From positions 62,001-126,000 of the forward strand of contig JAHHHM010000022.1 in the NCBI GenBank assembly GCA_019359355.1: a DNA stretch of 64,000 nt, read 5' to 3'. Below are positions 17,968-28,867 of this stretch, in pieces. The notes under the pieces are model-generated. The model was not told the origin of the DNA. It saw nothing but the letters and a program-made list of their open reading frames with translations, and made no database searches. Source of the stretch: Microcoleus vaginatus WJT46-NPBG5. Its GTDB lineage: Bacteria > Cyanobacteriota > Cyanobacteriia > Cyanobacteriales > Oscillatoriaceae. Each line of letters opens with the position of its first letter. Positions within the stretch are counted from its first letter, which is position 1. A program made the position numbers and the translations under genes.

Positions 17968-18225
17968 TTACTTTTCTAGACGAACTGCATACCACTGCAA
18001 AAATTCTCCAGGGCCAACATCTAACTCACAGCTGGTGTCTAGCAAATACTCGGCTTGCGTGTCCACAGACGTGAACTTCTGTAGATCCCGTGGCAGTTCG
18101 TGCTGACGCTGGGACAAAATTGTTTTAAGCTTTTCTAAAAGTTCCCCAGGTGTAAGGAACTTTTCGGGTTGGTTGGTTTCTAAAACCACAAAATGGTCTT
18201 CTTGAAACAGCAAATGATTTGACAT
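17968..18225 (-). CDS. Chlororespiratory reduction 7 (Crr7) family protein
   Basis: An 85-residue soluble protein. The pattern NQPEKFLTPGELLEKLK, LPRDLQKFTSV and the C-terminal CELDVGPGEFLQWYAVRLEK is what I recall for the Crr7 family (DUF3571). In plants Crr7 is needed for accumulation of the chloroplast NAD(P)H dehydrogenase-like (NDH) complex; the role of the cyanobacterial homologue is not established by this sequence. Length matches the family. ATG 18225 is taken as the start; an in-frame GTG three codons upstream is the alternative, and neither has a strong ribosome site. Confidence 0.8.
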   Translation of the reverse strand: MSNHLLFQEDHFVVLETNQPEKFLTPGELLEKLKTILSQRQHELPRDLQKFTSVDTQAEYLLDTSCELDVGPGEFLQWYAVRLEK

Positions 18226-18614
18226 CTTGACCACTTGATTGTGCGTTTATAAAAGGATGAGTTAATGGCGAGTGAACGTACAACTCTAGCACCGGCAGCC
18301 GCCACGATTCCGTAACTGATGATGCCGGCACTGGGTGCTCAGCCTTCCTAAACGTTAGATTGTATATTCTAATTCAAAATCACAGCTACAGCACATTACC
18401 CCACGAGGGTGCCGGCTGAGCAATTAATGTCAGCCGGCAAACACCCAGCCTTGCAGTTCCTCAGAAAAACACCCACCTGAGTGCTCAGCCCCATCATCCA
18501 CAGAAGCATCAGCGAGAATAACAGCGCAGATCCTTAAAAACACTCTTTTGTTTGGCATAACTAAAGAATAGGACTTGTTTTCCTAAGTGTGGCTGCGTAA
18601 CAGGGAACTCGATT
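18226..18614. other. Divergent intergenic region Crr7 / hybrid kinase
   Basis: About 390 bases with several GCCGGC words and two near-copies of GGGTGCTCAGCC/GAGTGCTCAGCC (about 18335 and 18480). No gene recognised. Confidence 0.4.
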
Positions 18615-21600
18615 GTGGAATTAATAAAAACCTTTTTTGCAAACAACTTTCTTCCCCAAGGTGATTGCTACCTGTGGAATAGCGGGCTGATATGGCTGCA
18701 CGTGCTTTCAGAGTTGCTGATCGCCCTGTCCTATTACGCAATTCCCCTGCTGCTCGTTTACTTTATCCGTAAGCGACAGGATGCGCCGTTTCGATGGATC
18801 TTCTTGCTCATTGGCAGTTTTCTCGTTGCCGGTGGCACGACCCACCTCATCTCAGTTTCGGTACTTTGGCACCCAAATTACTGGATTGCAGCTTTCATCA
18901 ACGCGATCACCGCAGCCATATCGTTGCTGACAGCAGCATTGCTTGTGCCCTTACTGCCCAACGCTTTGGGCATTTCTAGTCCGATCCAACTTGAGTTAGT
19001 TAACAAAACCCTGCAAAAAGAAGTCGGTGAACGCCGGCAAGCAGAAGAACGCGTTCGCACCCTTAACGCTGAATTAGAAGAACGGGTGAGAGAACGCACA
19101 GCCGAATTAGAGACAACCAACGAGCAGTTAATCAAAGAAATTCAAGAAAAAAAGCGAGCTGAAACAGCACTCCAAGAAAGTGAATCCACGCTTCGCACGG
19201 TTGTCACCAACGCCCCGATTATTCTGTATGCCTTAGATAGTAACGGCGTAATCGCGCTTTCAGAAGGAAAAGGATTGGAATCTTTGGGACTTGGCGCAGG
19301 CGAACTCGTCGGACATTCTATCTTTGAGATATATCGCAATCAGCCAGAAATTTTAGCCAATCTTCAGCGCGTTTTGGAGGGCGAAGAAGGCACTTGGATT
19401 TCAGCAGTCCAAACGCCTAAAGGCACGTCTGTACACTATGAAAATCGAGCGACGCCGGTGGGTGATCTGGGCCAGGGGTTGATATGGATCGCCACAAATA
19501 TCACGGAAAGCAAGCAGGCGGAGGCAGCACTGCGAGAAAGTGAATCAACGCTTCGCAGTTTCTTTGATAGTGCCACCATGATGATGGGCATTGTCGAGTT
19601 GCGGGATGATGACATCCTCCATATTTCTGATAATGCAGCAGCGGCAGAGTTTTTCGACCTGACTCCAGAAACAATGCGAAACCGGCTTGCAACCGAGTTA
19701 GGGGTTTCAAAAGATGAAGTGGGCCTGTGGATTAGGCACTCCCGACAAAGCCAGGGCAATGGCTGTCCAGTCCGCTTTGAATATAGCCACAATGCTGGCA
19801 CCGCCCGCAGGTGGTTATCTGCCACTGTTTGCTCCATCCCCACAGCAGCCGGTGGTCAAGAACGGTTCTCTTATGTGGTTGAGGACGTTACCGAACGCAA
19901 GCAGGCAGAGGAAGATCGGGATCGGTTTTTCACCCTTTCTGTGGATATGCTTTGCGTGACTGGGTTTGATGGCTATTTTAAGCAGCTAAATCCAGCCTGG
20001 AAAGAAACCTTGGGTTACAGCATAGAAACCTTAAAAAGTCAACCTTATCTGGAATTTGTGCATCCCGACGACCAGGAAGCCACAAGAGCCGAAAGTGAAA
20101 AACTGGCGCGGGGGTTCATCACGGTTTCCTTTGAAAATCGCTATCGCTGCAAAGATGGCTCTTACAGATGGCTGTCGTGGAACGCTACCCCATTTGTAGA
20201 GCAGGGATTGATGTACGCGGTTGCTCACGACATTACCGAGCGAAAACAAGCAGAGGCGGCGATGCGGGAGAGCGAAAACCAATACCGCTCCGTCGTTGAG
20301 AGCGTCAGAGAAGTGATTTTCCAGACAGACGCAGAGGGATCGTGGACATTTCTTAATCCTGCTTGGAGTGAGATTACAGGATTTACAATCGAAGAAAGCT
20401 TGGGCACTGACTTTTTACATTACGTTCATCCCGATGACCGGCAAAACAATAGCGAGTTGTTTCAATGGTTGGTGGAAGGAAAAAAAGACGAGTGCCGGTA
20501 TGAGGTGAGATACCTAACAAATACAGAAACTTGCCTGATTTCTTGCGCTCGATATGGGGACAATGAAGGAATTAATACGTTTCGCTGGGTAGAAGTGTGC
20601 GCCCGTGTCAAGCTTGATGCAGCCGGCCAGATCGTCGGCACTGGCGGCACTCTCAACGACATCACAGAGCGCCGGCAGGCAGAAGAATCATTGCGGCAGC
20701 AATTTTTGAGAGAACACTTAGTCGGAACAATTGCCCAGCGCATCCGCCAATCTTTAGACCTCGAAGAAGTGCTTAATACTGCAGTAGCAGAAGTGCGGCA
20801 ATTTCTCAAAACCGACCGAACCGTTATTTACCGCTTTCTGCCAGATTGGACTGGGTTTGTAGAGGTAGAGTCGGTAGGTGAAGGTTGGAGCCAAACTTTA
20901 GGCGCTAATATCAACGACCCTTGTTTTGGGGAAACTCATGTAGAACTATACAAGCACAATCGCATTGCGGCGATTGAAGATATTTATACAGCAGAACTTA
21001 ACCAGCCCCATATAGATCTGCTTTGCCAGTATCAAGTTAGAGCCAACTTAGTGGTGCCGATTTTGCAAGGCGAAAACTTATGGGGGTTACTAATTGCCCA
21101 TCACTGCAATGAACCGCGCCGGTGGAAAACAACCGAAATTGTCTTGCTCAAACAGCTCAGCGTGCAACTAGCCATTGCCATCCAGCAGTCTACCCTCTTC
21201 GAGCAAGCAAAAACTGAACTTGCAGAGCGCAAATTAGCAGAAGAAGAACTGCGGGAAAGTGAAGCGGCAATTCGAGCGCTGTATACCGTCACTGCCGCTT
21301 CAGATAAGAACTTTGACGGCAAAGCCCAACATCTGCTGGAAATGGGATGTAGCCGGTTTAATCTGGAGATTGGCATTTTAGGCCGCATCCGAGAAGAATA
21401 CTGTGAAGTAATTGCAGCTCGATTGCCAGAAAATACCCCGATGAAAATGCTCAAAGGCGATGCCTTTAACTTAGAGCGAACCTACTTCCGGGACACAGCA
21501 GAGGCAACTGAACCAATCTGTTTTGAGTTCGCTTCTGCTACCGAATGGCGCAATCATCCAGCCTACGCAGCGCGGCAAATAGAAGCTTATGTGGGTGCAA

Positions 21601-24392
21601 GGGTAATGGTTGCCGGCTACCTTTACGGCATCCTGAGTTTCTGTAGTCCCACAGCCCGTCACAACCCGGTTAAAGCAGTCGAAAAAGAATTGCTGAAACT
21701 GATGGCCCAGTGGATTGGCGGTGAAATTGAACGTGACAGCGCCCAAACTGCCTTGCACCGGCAGCTTCAACGCAGCCTGTTGCTAGGAAAAGTTACGCAA
21801 GAAATTCGCCAAAGCTTAGACACGCATCAAATTTTCCAAACGACTGCCACGCTGCTGGGAAGCGCATTTGGGGTGAATCGCTGTTTAATTCACAGCTATA
21901 TCGCAACGCCAACGCCTCAAATTCCTTTGGTAGCCGAGTATTTAGAACCGGGGTATCAATCGTTTTTAGCTTTAAATATACAAGTGCCGGTGATAGGCAA
22001 CCCCCACGCCGAGCAAATGATTGCTCAGGATCGGGCGTTTGTCTCCTCTGACGTTTTTTCAGATCCGCTGCTGCAAGCCGGTGCCGATCTTTGCCGGCAA
22101 ATGGGCCTGAAATCCATGCTGGCCATTCGCACCTCCTATAAAGGAGAACCTAACGGAATCATTGGGTTGCACCAGTGTGATCGCTTCCGCCGGTGGGGGC
22201 AAGATGAAATTGAGCTGCTCGAAGCGGTTGCCGCTCAAGTCGGTATTGCTTTAGCGCAAGCTCAATTGCTAGAGCAAGAAACCGAGCAGCGACAGCAGCT
22301 TGCCGAGCATAATTTAGCTTTAGAGCAAGCCAAACAAGCAGCGGATGCCGCCAACCGGGCTAAAAGTGAGTTTTTGGCCATGATGAGCCACGAAATCAGA
22401 ACCCCCATGAATGCTGTGATCGGCATGACCGGCTTAATGCTCGACACCCAACTAAGTCTCGAACAGCAGGACTTTGTAGAAACCATCCGCACCAGTGGCG
22501 AAGCGTTGCTCAGCATTATTAACGATATTCTCGATTTTTCTAAAATTGAGTCGGGCAAGCTGGATATCGAGGCGCATCCCTTTAATCTCCGTTCTTGTAT
22601 CGAGGAATCGCTCGATTTGCTGGCTCCAAGGGCGGCCCAAAAAGGTCTTGAACTCGCCTATTTGATTTCGCCACCGACACCGGCTGTGTGTATTGGCGAT
22701 GTCGCTCGACTACGCCAAATCTTGGTAAATTTGCTCAGCAACGCCGTTAAATTTACTGACAGAGGCGAAGTGGTGGTTTCGGTAACAGCCTCTGCGATTT
22801 CTTCTCCTTTGGCAGAGGCAAATGAAGCCGAAGAATTAACCTACGAAATTCAATTTGCGATTACAGACACCGGCATCGGCATTCCTGAAGATCGGATGGA
22901 GCGCCTGTTTAAGCCCTTTAGCCAGGTTGATGCTTCCACCACTCGCCAGTATGGGGGCACCGGCTTGGGTTTGGTGATTTCTCAACGCTTGAGTCACATG
23001 ATGGGCGGCACAATGTGGATAGAAAGTCAACTAGGGCAAGGTTCGACTTTCTATTTCACAGTCATCGCCCGATCCCTAGAAAATGACTTGCCGGCTGACA
23101 ATACTGCCTTAGCCGGCAAGCGATTACTGATTGTGGATGACAATGCCACGAACCGGCAGATTTTGACGCTGCAAGCCCAAGCTTGGGGAATGCTCTCCTG
23201 GGCAGCCGGCTCCGGTACGGAGGCTTTAGAGTGGCTGGCGGGGGGGCAATCGTTTGACATTGCCTTCCTGGATATGCAAATGCCACAGATGGACGGCATG
23301 ACTTTGGCAGCAGAAATCCGCAAGCAGCCTCACTGCCAGAAATTGCCCTTGGTGATGTTTACTTCGATTGGCAAGCCAGAAATCGCAGCCGGCGAAGACT
23401 CAGCCAATTCTGAGTTCCCCATCAATTTTGCGGCGTTTCTCAACAAGCCCCTCAAACAATCTCAGCTCTACAATGTCTTGAGCCAGATATTGGGCCAGCA
23501 GCCGATTTCCGTGCGCCCACAGCGGCAACTGCCGCCGGTAGACTCAGGGCCGGCACCCCGTCTTCCCTTACGAATTCTGTTAGCCGAGGACAATGTGGTG
23601 AACCAAAAGGTTGCCCTACACCTGTTGGAGCGCCTGGGGTATCGGGCAGATATTGCCGGCAACGGGCTGGAAGTGCTCGAAGCGTTGCACCGGCAGCCGT
23701 ACGACGTGGTGCTGATGGATGTCCATATGCCAGAAATGGATGGTTTGGAAGCCGCACGCCAAATCTGCCAACAGTGGGATGATCCAAAACAGCGACCCCA
23801 AATTATTGCCATGACAGCTAATGCCATGCAAGGTGACCGGGAAATGTGCCTGCAAGCTGGCATGGATGACTACATCAGCAAGCCGATCCGAGTGCCGGTG
23901 TTGGTTGAGGCGCTACAGAGATGTCAGCCCAAGAATCATATTGGCGTGCGGCAGCGCAAGCGAGCGCAGGATCGGGGGAGTTTAGCAGAGGGAGAGAGGA
24001 AGAGAGAGGGAGAATCTTTCACGGTTCCATCGCCACAGATATTTCCGGCCATTGACTCTAAGGCTTTAAACGAGTTACGCCAGATGCTAGGAGAAGACAG
24101 CGCAGAAATGTTGACAATCGTGATTGATAGCTATTTGACTGATGCGGTTGATCTGTTGCAAGCGCTGCGGCGTGCAGTTGAACAAGAAGATGCCACAGCG
24201 CTAAACTTGCCGGCTCACACGCTAAAGTCTACCAGTGCGACCCTAGGAGCAATGGTTCTGGCCCAGTTATGCAAGCAGTTAGAAACAATGGCACGCACCG
24301 GCATGATGGCAGAGGCAGCAGCCATTGTCTCTCAAGTGGAAGCAGAGTATGAAAGAGTAAAGCAAGCGTTGCAAGAAAGTTTAAATTTCTAA
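18615..24392 (+). CDS. Giant hybrid histidine kinase with ethylene-receptor-like N-terminus
   Basis: A 1925-residue membrane sensor. Residues 1-120 hold three helices closely resembling the ethylene-binding domain ([26 protein letters not shown]), but the copper-ligand cysteine is G73; the histidine (H77) is kept. A coiled coil (130-190), four PAS domains (about 188-303, 306-430, 431-550, 550-690) and three GAF domains (about 695-860, 880-1040, 1058-1216) follow. The first GAF is phytochrome/CBCR-like ([20 protein letters not shown]) but has P798-H799 where bilin binders have Cys-His. HisKA has H1259 in [14 protein letters not shown], then HATPase_c (1358-1485). REC1 has D1553, REC2 D1702 and HPt H1868, so a full internal phosphorelay is present. 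GTG start. A REC-GGDEF gene lies 195 bases downstream and may be its output. Confidence 0.93.
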   Translation: MELIKTFFANNFLPQGDCYLWNSGLIWLHVLSELLIALSYYAIPLLLVYFIRKRQDAPFRWIFLLIGSFLVAGGTTHLISVSVLWHPNYWIAAFINAITAAISLLTAALLVPLLPNALGISSPIQLELVNKTLQKEVGERRQAEERVRTLNAELEERVRERTAELETTNEQLIKEIQEKKRAETALQESESTLRTVVTNAPIILYALDSNGVIALSEGKGLESLGLGAGELVGHSIFEIYRNQPEILANLQRVLEGEEGTWISAVQTPKGTSVHYENRATPVGDLGQGLIWIATNITESKQAEAALRESESTLRSFFDSATMMMGIVELRDDDILHISDNAAAAEFFDLTPETMRNRLATELGVSKDEVGLWIRHSRQSQGNGCPVRFEYSHNAGTARRWLSATVCSIPTAAGGQERFSYVVEDVTERKQAEEDRDRFFTLSVDMLCVTGFDGYFKQLNPAWKETLGYSIETLKSQPYLEFVHPDDQEATRAESEKLARGFITVSFENRYRCKDGSYRWLSWNATPFVEQGLMYAVAHDITERKQAEAAMRESENQYRSVVESVREVIFQTDAEGSWTFLNPAWSEITGFTIEESLGTDFLHYVHPDDRQNNSELFQWLVEGKKDECRYEVRYLTNTETCLISCARYGDNEGINTFRWVEVCARVKLDAAGQIVGTGGTLNDITERRQAEESLRQQFLREHLVGTIAQRIRQSLDLEEVLNTAVAEVRQFLKTDRTVIYRFLPDWTGFVEVESVGEGWSQTLGANINDPCFGETHVELYKHNRIAAIEDIYTAELNQPHIDLLCQYQVRANLVVPILQGENLWGLLIAHHCNEPRRWKTTEIVLLKQLSVQLAIAIQQSTLFEQAKTELAERKLAEEELRESEAAIRALYTVTAASDKNFDGKAQHLLEMGCSRFNLEIGILGRIREEYCEVIAARLPENTPMKMLKGDAFNLERTYFRDTAEATEPICFEFASATEWRNHPAYAARQIEAYVGARVMVAGYLYGILSFCSPTARHNPVKAVEKELLKLMAQWIGGEIERDSAQTALHRQLQRSLLLGKVTQEIRQSLDTHQIFQTTATLLGSAFGVNRCLIHSYIATPTPQIPLVAEYLEPGYQSFLALNIQVPVIGNPHAEQMIAQDRAFVSSDVFSDPLLQAGADLCRQMGLKSMLAIRTSYKGEPNGIIGLHQCDRFRRWGQDEIELLEAVAAQVGIALAQAQLLEQETEQRQQLAEHNLALEQAKQAADAANRAKSEFLAMMSHEIRTPMNAVIGMTGLMLDTQLSLEQQDFVETIRTSGEALLSIINDILDFSKIESGKLDIEAHPFNLRSCIEESLDLLAPRAAQKGLELAYLISPPTPAVCIGDVARLRQILVNLLSNAVKFTDRGEVVVSVTASAISSPLAEANEAEELTYEIQFAITDTGIGIPEDRMERLFKPFSQVDASTTRQYGGTGLGLVISQRLSHMMGGTMWIESQLGQGSTFYFTVIARSLENDLPADNTALAGKRLLIVDDNATNRQILTLQAQAWGMLSWAAGSGTEALEWLAGGQSFDIAFLDMQMPQMDGMTLAAEIRKQPHCQKLPLVMFTSIGKPEIAAGEDSANSEFPINFAAFLNKPLKQSQLYNVLSQILGQQPISVRPQRQLPPVDSGPAPRLPLRILLAEDNVVNQKVALHLLERLGYRADIAGNGLEVLEALHRQPYDVVLMDVHMPEMDGLEAARQICQQWDDPKQRPQIIAMTANAMQGDREMCLQAGMDDYISKPIRVPVLVEALQRCQPKNHIGVRQRKRAQDRGSLAEGERKREGESFTVPSPQIFPAIDSKALNELRQMLGEDSAEMLTIVIDSYLTDAVDLLQALRRAVEQEDATALNLPAHTLKSTSATLGAMVLAQLCKQLETMARTGMMAEAAAIVSQVEAEYERVKQALQESLNF

Positions 24393-24587
24393 TCAGAGTT
24401 CACACATACGCTTGCTCTGCACAATTGCTCTGCACAATATTTTGCAATTTCCCTAACATCTTTACCGCTCTCCCGCTTTTGATTGCTACCCTATTAAGTC
24501 AGCTCATAAGTCTTTAAACTTTTTGATTGCTGCCGAAGAAAAAAGCCATTTCTAATTATTCCCTAGCCCTAGTTCTCTTACGATGCT

Positions 24588-25550
24588 ATGTTCGAGCAAT
24601 TTGCCCCTAATACAATTTCTTTAGAGAATGAACCCCCTCTTGTCCTCGTAGTTGAGGATGATCGAACCACGCGAATGCTACTACGGCGAGCGATGGAAAA
24701 AGAGGGCTACCGGGTGGCAGAGGCAACTGACGGCGAGCAAGCTTTAGCCGATTACAATCATCTGCACCCGGATATTGTCTTGCTAGATGCGGTGATGCCG
24801 GTGATGGATGGTTTTACTTGCTGCCGGCACCTGCAAAGCTTGCCTGGGGGCGATCGGACGCCGCTGCTAATTATTACCAGTCTTGACGATCCGGAGTCGG
24901 TAGATCGGGCGTTTGAAGTGGGTGCGAGTGATTACGTTACCAAACCCATTCACTGGGCAGTGTTGCGTCAGCGCGTGCGGCGTCTAATTCAACAATCCCA
25001 TCTGTATAAGGAATTAGAGGCGGCTAATCAAAAGTTGCGCCGGCTTGCCTCTCTTGATGGTTTAACCCAAGTAGCCAACCGACGTTTGTTTGATGAGCGG
25101 TTTGAGAAAGAGTGGCTGCGACTGGCGCGAGAGCAGGCGTCTCTGTCTCTAATCATGTGCGATGTTGATTTTTTTAAAGCCTACAACGACACGTATGGCC
25201 ATCAAGCCGGTGATGAGTGTTTGCAGCAGGTTGCCCGTGCCATTACTGAGTCGGTAAGGCGTCCCGCCGATTTAGTGGCGCGTTATGGAGGAGAAGAGTT
25301 TGCAGTGATTTTGCCCAACACTGAAAGTGCCGGTGCGGTGCTGGTGGCTGAATCTATCCGCAAGCGAGTACAAGCACTAGCAATTGTTCACGCCACTTCT
25401 ACAGCCAGCAAGTACATTACCCTAAGTTTAGGTGTTGCCAGCGTAATCCCCCTCCCTAGCTCCTTATCGGCGACGCTGATTTTAGCGGCTGATAAGGCAC
25501 TTTACCAGGCTAAAGCTTCTGGGCGAGATGCGGTGGTTTTGAGGCAATAA
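24588..25550 (+). CDS. Response regulator with GGDEF diguanylate cyclase domain
   Basis: A 320-residue REC-GGDEF protein (PleD/WspR logic). REC occupies about residues 17-130 with the acidic pair VEDDR, phospho-acceptor in IVLLDAVMPVMDG and the lysine in YVTKPI. A short linker leads to a GGDEF domain from about residue 150. The active-site motif is RYGGEEF, a catalytically competent variant. An RxxD inhibitory site (RPAD) sits exactly five residues before it, so product feedback by c-di-GMP is expected. It follows the giant hybrid kinase on the same strand (195-base gap) and converges on a GGDEF-EAL gene. It makes c-di-GMP from two GTP on phosphorylation; its kinase is inferred from position only. 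Confidence 0.93.
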   Translation: MFEQFAPNTISLENEPPLVLVVEDDRTTRMLLRRAMEKEGYRVAEATDGEQALADYNHLHPDIVLLDAVMPVMDGFTCCRHLQSLPGGDRTPLLIITSLDDPESVDRAFEVGASDYVTKPIHWAVLRQRVRRLIQQSHLYKELEAANQKLRRLASLDGLTQVANRRLFDERFEKEWLRLAREQASLSLIMCDVDFFKAYNDTYGHQAGDECLQQVARAITESVRRPADLVARYGGEEFAVILPNTESAGAVLVAESIRKRVQALAIVHATSTASKYITLSLGVASVIPLPSSLSATLILAADKALYQAKASGRDAVVLRQ

Positions 25551-25579
25551 AACCCCCACTCGGTTCAATTCGAGCGTCT

Positions 25580-28500
25580 TTAGCAAACGAGTTTTGCCTC
25601 ACAAATTAATTTATTCAGGGGGAACTCCCCCAGCACATCTTCTGAGCCGGCCAAATTTGTGAGGTTAAACGGCTCTGGCTTTGCAATGCCATAACCCTGA
25701 GCGTAATCAATTCCTATTTGGGTGACTTTTTCTAAAATAATTTCATTTTCCACACACTCAGCAATGGTTTGAATTCCGATCACATGGCAAATTCGATGAA
25801 TCGATTCTACCATCGCTAAATCTATCGGATTTTCTACTATTTTCTTAATAAAATTGCCATCTATTTTTAGAAAATCAAGCGGTAAATGTCTGAGATAGGC
25901 AAAGGATGACATCCCGCTGCCAAAATCATCTAAAGCAACCCAACAGCCCATTTCCTTAAGTGACTGAATCAGCTCCCCGGCTTTCGTCCAGTTCGCAATG
26001 GCAACTGTTTCCGTAATTTCAAAACAGATGCTTTGCGGTGGGATTTTATGGAGAAAAAATTGTTCTTTAAGAAAGTCAATGAACTGCTCGTCATGAATAC
26101 TAGAGCCTGAGAGATTAATGGCATACAAGCTCTGTTTTGTGCTGGAAGTTTGTTGGGCTTTTTCCGGCGGGTATTCCCCCTGCCCACTTATTCCTGAATC
26201 GTGAGTTATGAGCGCTGATAAATGTGCGAAAAGTGTGCGTATAACCCAGCGGTCAATCGTTTGCATCAAATGGTAGCGTTCCGCTGCTGGAATAAATGCC
26301 ATTGGTGAAACCATCTGTCCGGTCTGATCTTGCAGGCGCACAAAGACTTCATAATGTTCTACACCGGCACAGGGATGGGCAATCGGGATAATTGGCTGAG
26401 AGTAAAGGCAAAACTGATTATTCTGCAACGCCTGATTAATTTTGACAACCCACTGAATTTCCCCCCGATGCTGCGCTAATTCGTGGTCATTAGTTTGATA
26501 AACATGGACGCGATTGCGACCTCGATTTTTGGCGGTGTAGCAGGCTGTATCTGCATCACTTAAAACACTCGAAACGCTTTGCGTATCAGCATTAATTGCA
26601 ACTAAACCAATACTGACCCCAATGGAAAAGGTTTTATCTTGCCACACAAAGCGCAATGTCTGAATGCTCTGCAAAAGGGACTCAGCAACCTGTAAACCTT
26701 GTGAGTCTGAGCATTGATAAAGCAGCACAGCAAATTCATCACCGCCAAGACGCGCTAAAGTATCAGTTTTGCGAATTCTACTTTTAAATTGCTGGCTGAC
26801 TTGACGCAGCAATTCGTCACCGGCAACGTGACCGCAGGTGTCGTTTACAATTTTAAATCGGTCGAGATCGAGATATAACAAAATGTGCGGTTGACTGCCG
26901 GTTTTAGCCTTAAAAATAGTTTGTTCCAATTGCTCTTCAAATTCGCGCCGGTTTACTAAACCCGTAAGCGCATCGTGATTGGCCTGCCAGGATAATTGGC
27001 GTGCCATATCCCGCGTTAAGGTACTATCTCGGAAAACGAGAACCGCACCGATAATGCAACCATCACTGGCATGGATAGGGGCGGCGGAATGATCGATCGC
27101 AAACTCGTGGCCATTACGGGCAATTAAGACACTGTGGTTCATAATCTCAACCACTTTGTCTTCACGCAAGGCAGTCTCGGCGGTATTATCCACCGGCAAG
27201 CGTGTGAGTTCGTTAACAATCTGAAAGACATGGGTTAAGGGTAAGCCTTTTGCTTCAGCGCTTGACCAACCCGTAAGCTTTTCAGCCACTGGGTTGAGTG
27301 ACTGAATTCGGCCCGATGCGTCGGTGGTAATCACGCCATCGCCGATTGATTGCAAGGTGACTTGCGCCAGTTCTTTTTCTTCAAAGAGGGCTTGTTCCAT
27401 GCGTTTGCGTTCGGTGACGTTGCGCTGCACAGACACCCAGTGGGTTAAGTTGCCTTGTTCATCTGTGACGGGGACGCTGTTGAGTTCGACCCAATATTGC
27501 GAACCGTCTTTGCGATAGTTAATTAATTCCACTCGCACCGGCTGCCGGTGTAACAAGGCGCTGCGGATTTTGACGATTTGCCGGGGATTAGTATTTGGCC
27601 CGCGCAAAACATTCGGCGTTTTGCCAATAATTTCTTCGGGTTGGTATCCGGTTAGCTGCGTAAACGCTTCGTTGACATAAACGATTTTGGGATCTGAGGC
27701 ATCATCGCACCCTGCGTCCATAATCACGATGGCGTCGTTGGCGTTGACGACGACCGATTCTAGCAAGCGTAAGCGCTGCTCGGCTCGCTCGCGGGTGAGC
27801 ATTTCATTTTCTAATCGAGCAATCGTTGTGTTCAGTTCAGCGAGTGCGTCTTTGAGTTCGCTGGTTCGCTGTTCAACGGCGACTTGCAACCCATCAATGA
27901 CGCCAGACATTTCCATTGGATCGAGCATTCGCAGCACATTTGTTTGCGTGACAATTCCCAGCAGTTCTCCTTGGCTGCCGGCGACAACCAAGCGCCGCAC
28001 ATACCGCTGATGCATCTCTTGATGAGCCACCCACAGGGAATCTTGGGGTTGCAGACAAAATAGCGGTGAACTCATCACGTCTTGAGCCGGCAAGAGTGAC
28101 AAATCTAGTTCTAATGCCTGAAACTGCACGATATCTCGCTCTGTAACAATTCCCAAGGGAAGGGCACATCGAGAATTGTCGCTGTTTTGCATTTCCCGTT
28201 CTTCGGTAATGACGACACAGCTGACGTGATGTTTGCTCATCAGTTGGGCCAGACTCAGGACGGATGCACTGATCGGCGCTTGAATCACCTCAGCATTCAT
28301 CACTTCGTCCACTCGCCGCATTTTCAGAAGGTTAGCCGGTTGCAGCATGGCTTGCCTAATACTTTCCGGCGTGACGACTCCGATTAAGTGACCCCGCTGA
28401 TTAGTAATGGGCAAGTGGCGAATTCGGTACTGACGCAGCAACAGTAGCAATGTGAAGATATCTTCAGCCTCAGATTCTTTGAGGGTGATCGCCGGTTGAG

Positions 28501-28867
28501 TCATCACCTCAGCGATGGGAATCTGGGTTAAGGGAGAACCCTCAGAAGCGTTCAATTTTCCCGAAGCAATTAACTGCACCAAATCCCGTTCAGTGAATAT
28601 CCCCTGCACAACCTCGCCTGCCGGTGTTCCCACCTGTCTGGGTTCTGTAATGAGGACACAGCTCGCTCTCGCTTCTCCCATTAAACCCGCTTGCTTGGTT
28701 TCAAGGTCGAAGGATGGGTTAAAGCTTTCAAGTGGGCAACTGCTACGGAGTTGTCCCATCAACGCTATCACCTCTATGAGGGGCGTTTGAGGGGCAACAA
28801 TTAGAGGGTATCGGTCAATAACTTCGTGTAGTTGCGGCAGATAGATAGGAGGGTTGTTTGGCTGCAT
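25580..28867 (-). CDS. CBS-CBS-PAS-PAS-GGDEF-EAL bifunctional c-di-GMP protein
   Basis: A 1095-residue soluble signalling protein. Two CBS pairs (about residues 15-320; for example GIFTERDLVQL, GIVTERDIVQF, GIVTQTNVL) suggest adenylate-nucleotide sensing. A coiled coil (325-375), two PAS domains (about 375-495 and 500-620) and a GGDEF domain with intact RLGGDEF near residue 707 follow. RKTD five residues earlier is an I-site. In the C-terminal EAL domain (about 810-1075) the signature is YEVFVRL instead of EAL, but the other catalytic motifs are present: INLSGSS, FEITETVA, ALDDFGSGMSSF, FLKIDG, IAECVEN. Both synthesis and hydrolysis are therefore possible. Convergent with the REC-GGDEF gene. 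Confidence 0.92.
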   Translation of the reverse strand: MQPNNPPIYLPQLHEVIDRYPLIVAPQTPLIEVIALMGQLRSSCPLESFNPSFDLETKQAGLMGEARASCVLITEPRQVGTPAGEVVQGIFTERDLVQLIASGKLNASEGSPLTQIPIAEVMTQPAITLKESEAEDIFTLLLLLRQYRIRHLPITNQRGHLIGVVTPESIRQAMLQPANLLKMRRVDEVMNAEVIQAPISASVLSLAQLMSKHHVSCVVITEEREMQNSDNSRCALPLGIVTERDIVQFQALELDLSLLPAQDVMSSPLFCLQPQDSLWVAHQEMHQRYVRRLVVAGSQGELLGIVTQTNVLRMLDPMEMSGVIDGLQVAVEQRTSELKDALAELNTTIARLENEMLTRERAEQRLRLLESVVVNANDAIVIMDAGCDDASDPKIVYVNEAFTQLTGYQPEEIIGKTPNVLRGPNTNPRQIVKIRSALLHRQPVRVELINYRKDGSQYWVELNSVPVTDEQGNLTHWVSVQRNVTERKRMEQALFEEKELAQVTLQSIGDGVITTDASGRIQSLNPVAEKLTGWSSAEAKGLPLTHVFQIVNELTRLPVDNTAETALREDKVVEIMNHSVLIARNGHEFAIDHSAAPIHASDGCIIGAVLVFRDSTLTRDMARQLSWQANHDALTGLVNRREFEEQLEQTIFKAKTGSQPHILLYLDLDRFKIVNDTCGHVAGDELLRQVSQQFKSRIRKTDTLARLGGDEFAVLLYQCSDSQGLQVAESLLQSIQTLRFVWQDKTFSIGVSIGLVAINADTQSVSSVLSDADTACYTAKNRGRNRVHVYQTNDHELAQHRGEIQWVVKINQALQNNQFCLYSQPIIPIAHPCAGVEHYEVFVRLQDQTGQMVSPMAFIPAAERYHLMQTIDRWVIRTLFAHLSALITHDSGISGQGEYPPEKAQQTSSTKQSLYAINLSGSSIHDEQFIDFLKEQFFLHKIPPQSICFEITETVAIANWTKAGELIQSLKEMGCWVALDDFGSGMSSFAYLRHLPLDFLKIDGNFIKKIVENPIDLAMVESIHRICHVIGIQTIAECVENEIILEKVTQIGIDYAQGYGIAKPEPFNLTNLAGSEDVLGEFPLNKLICEAKLVC

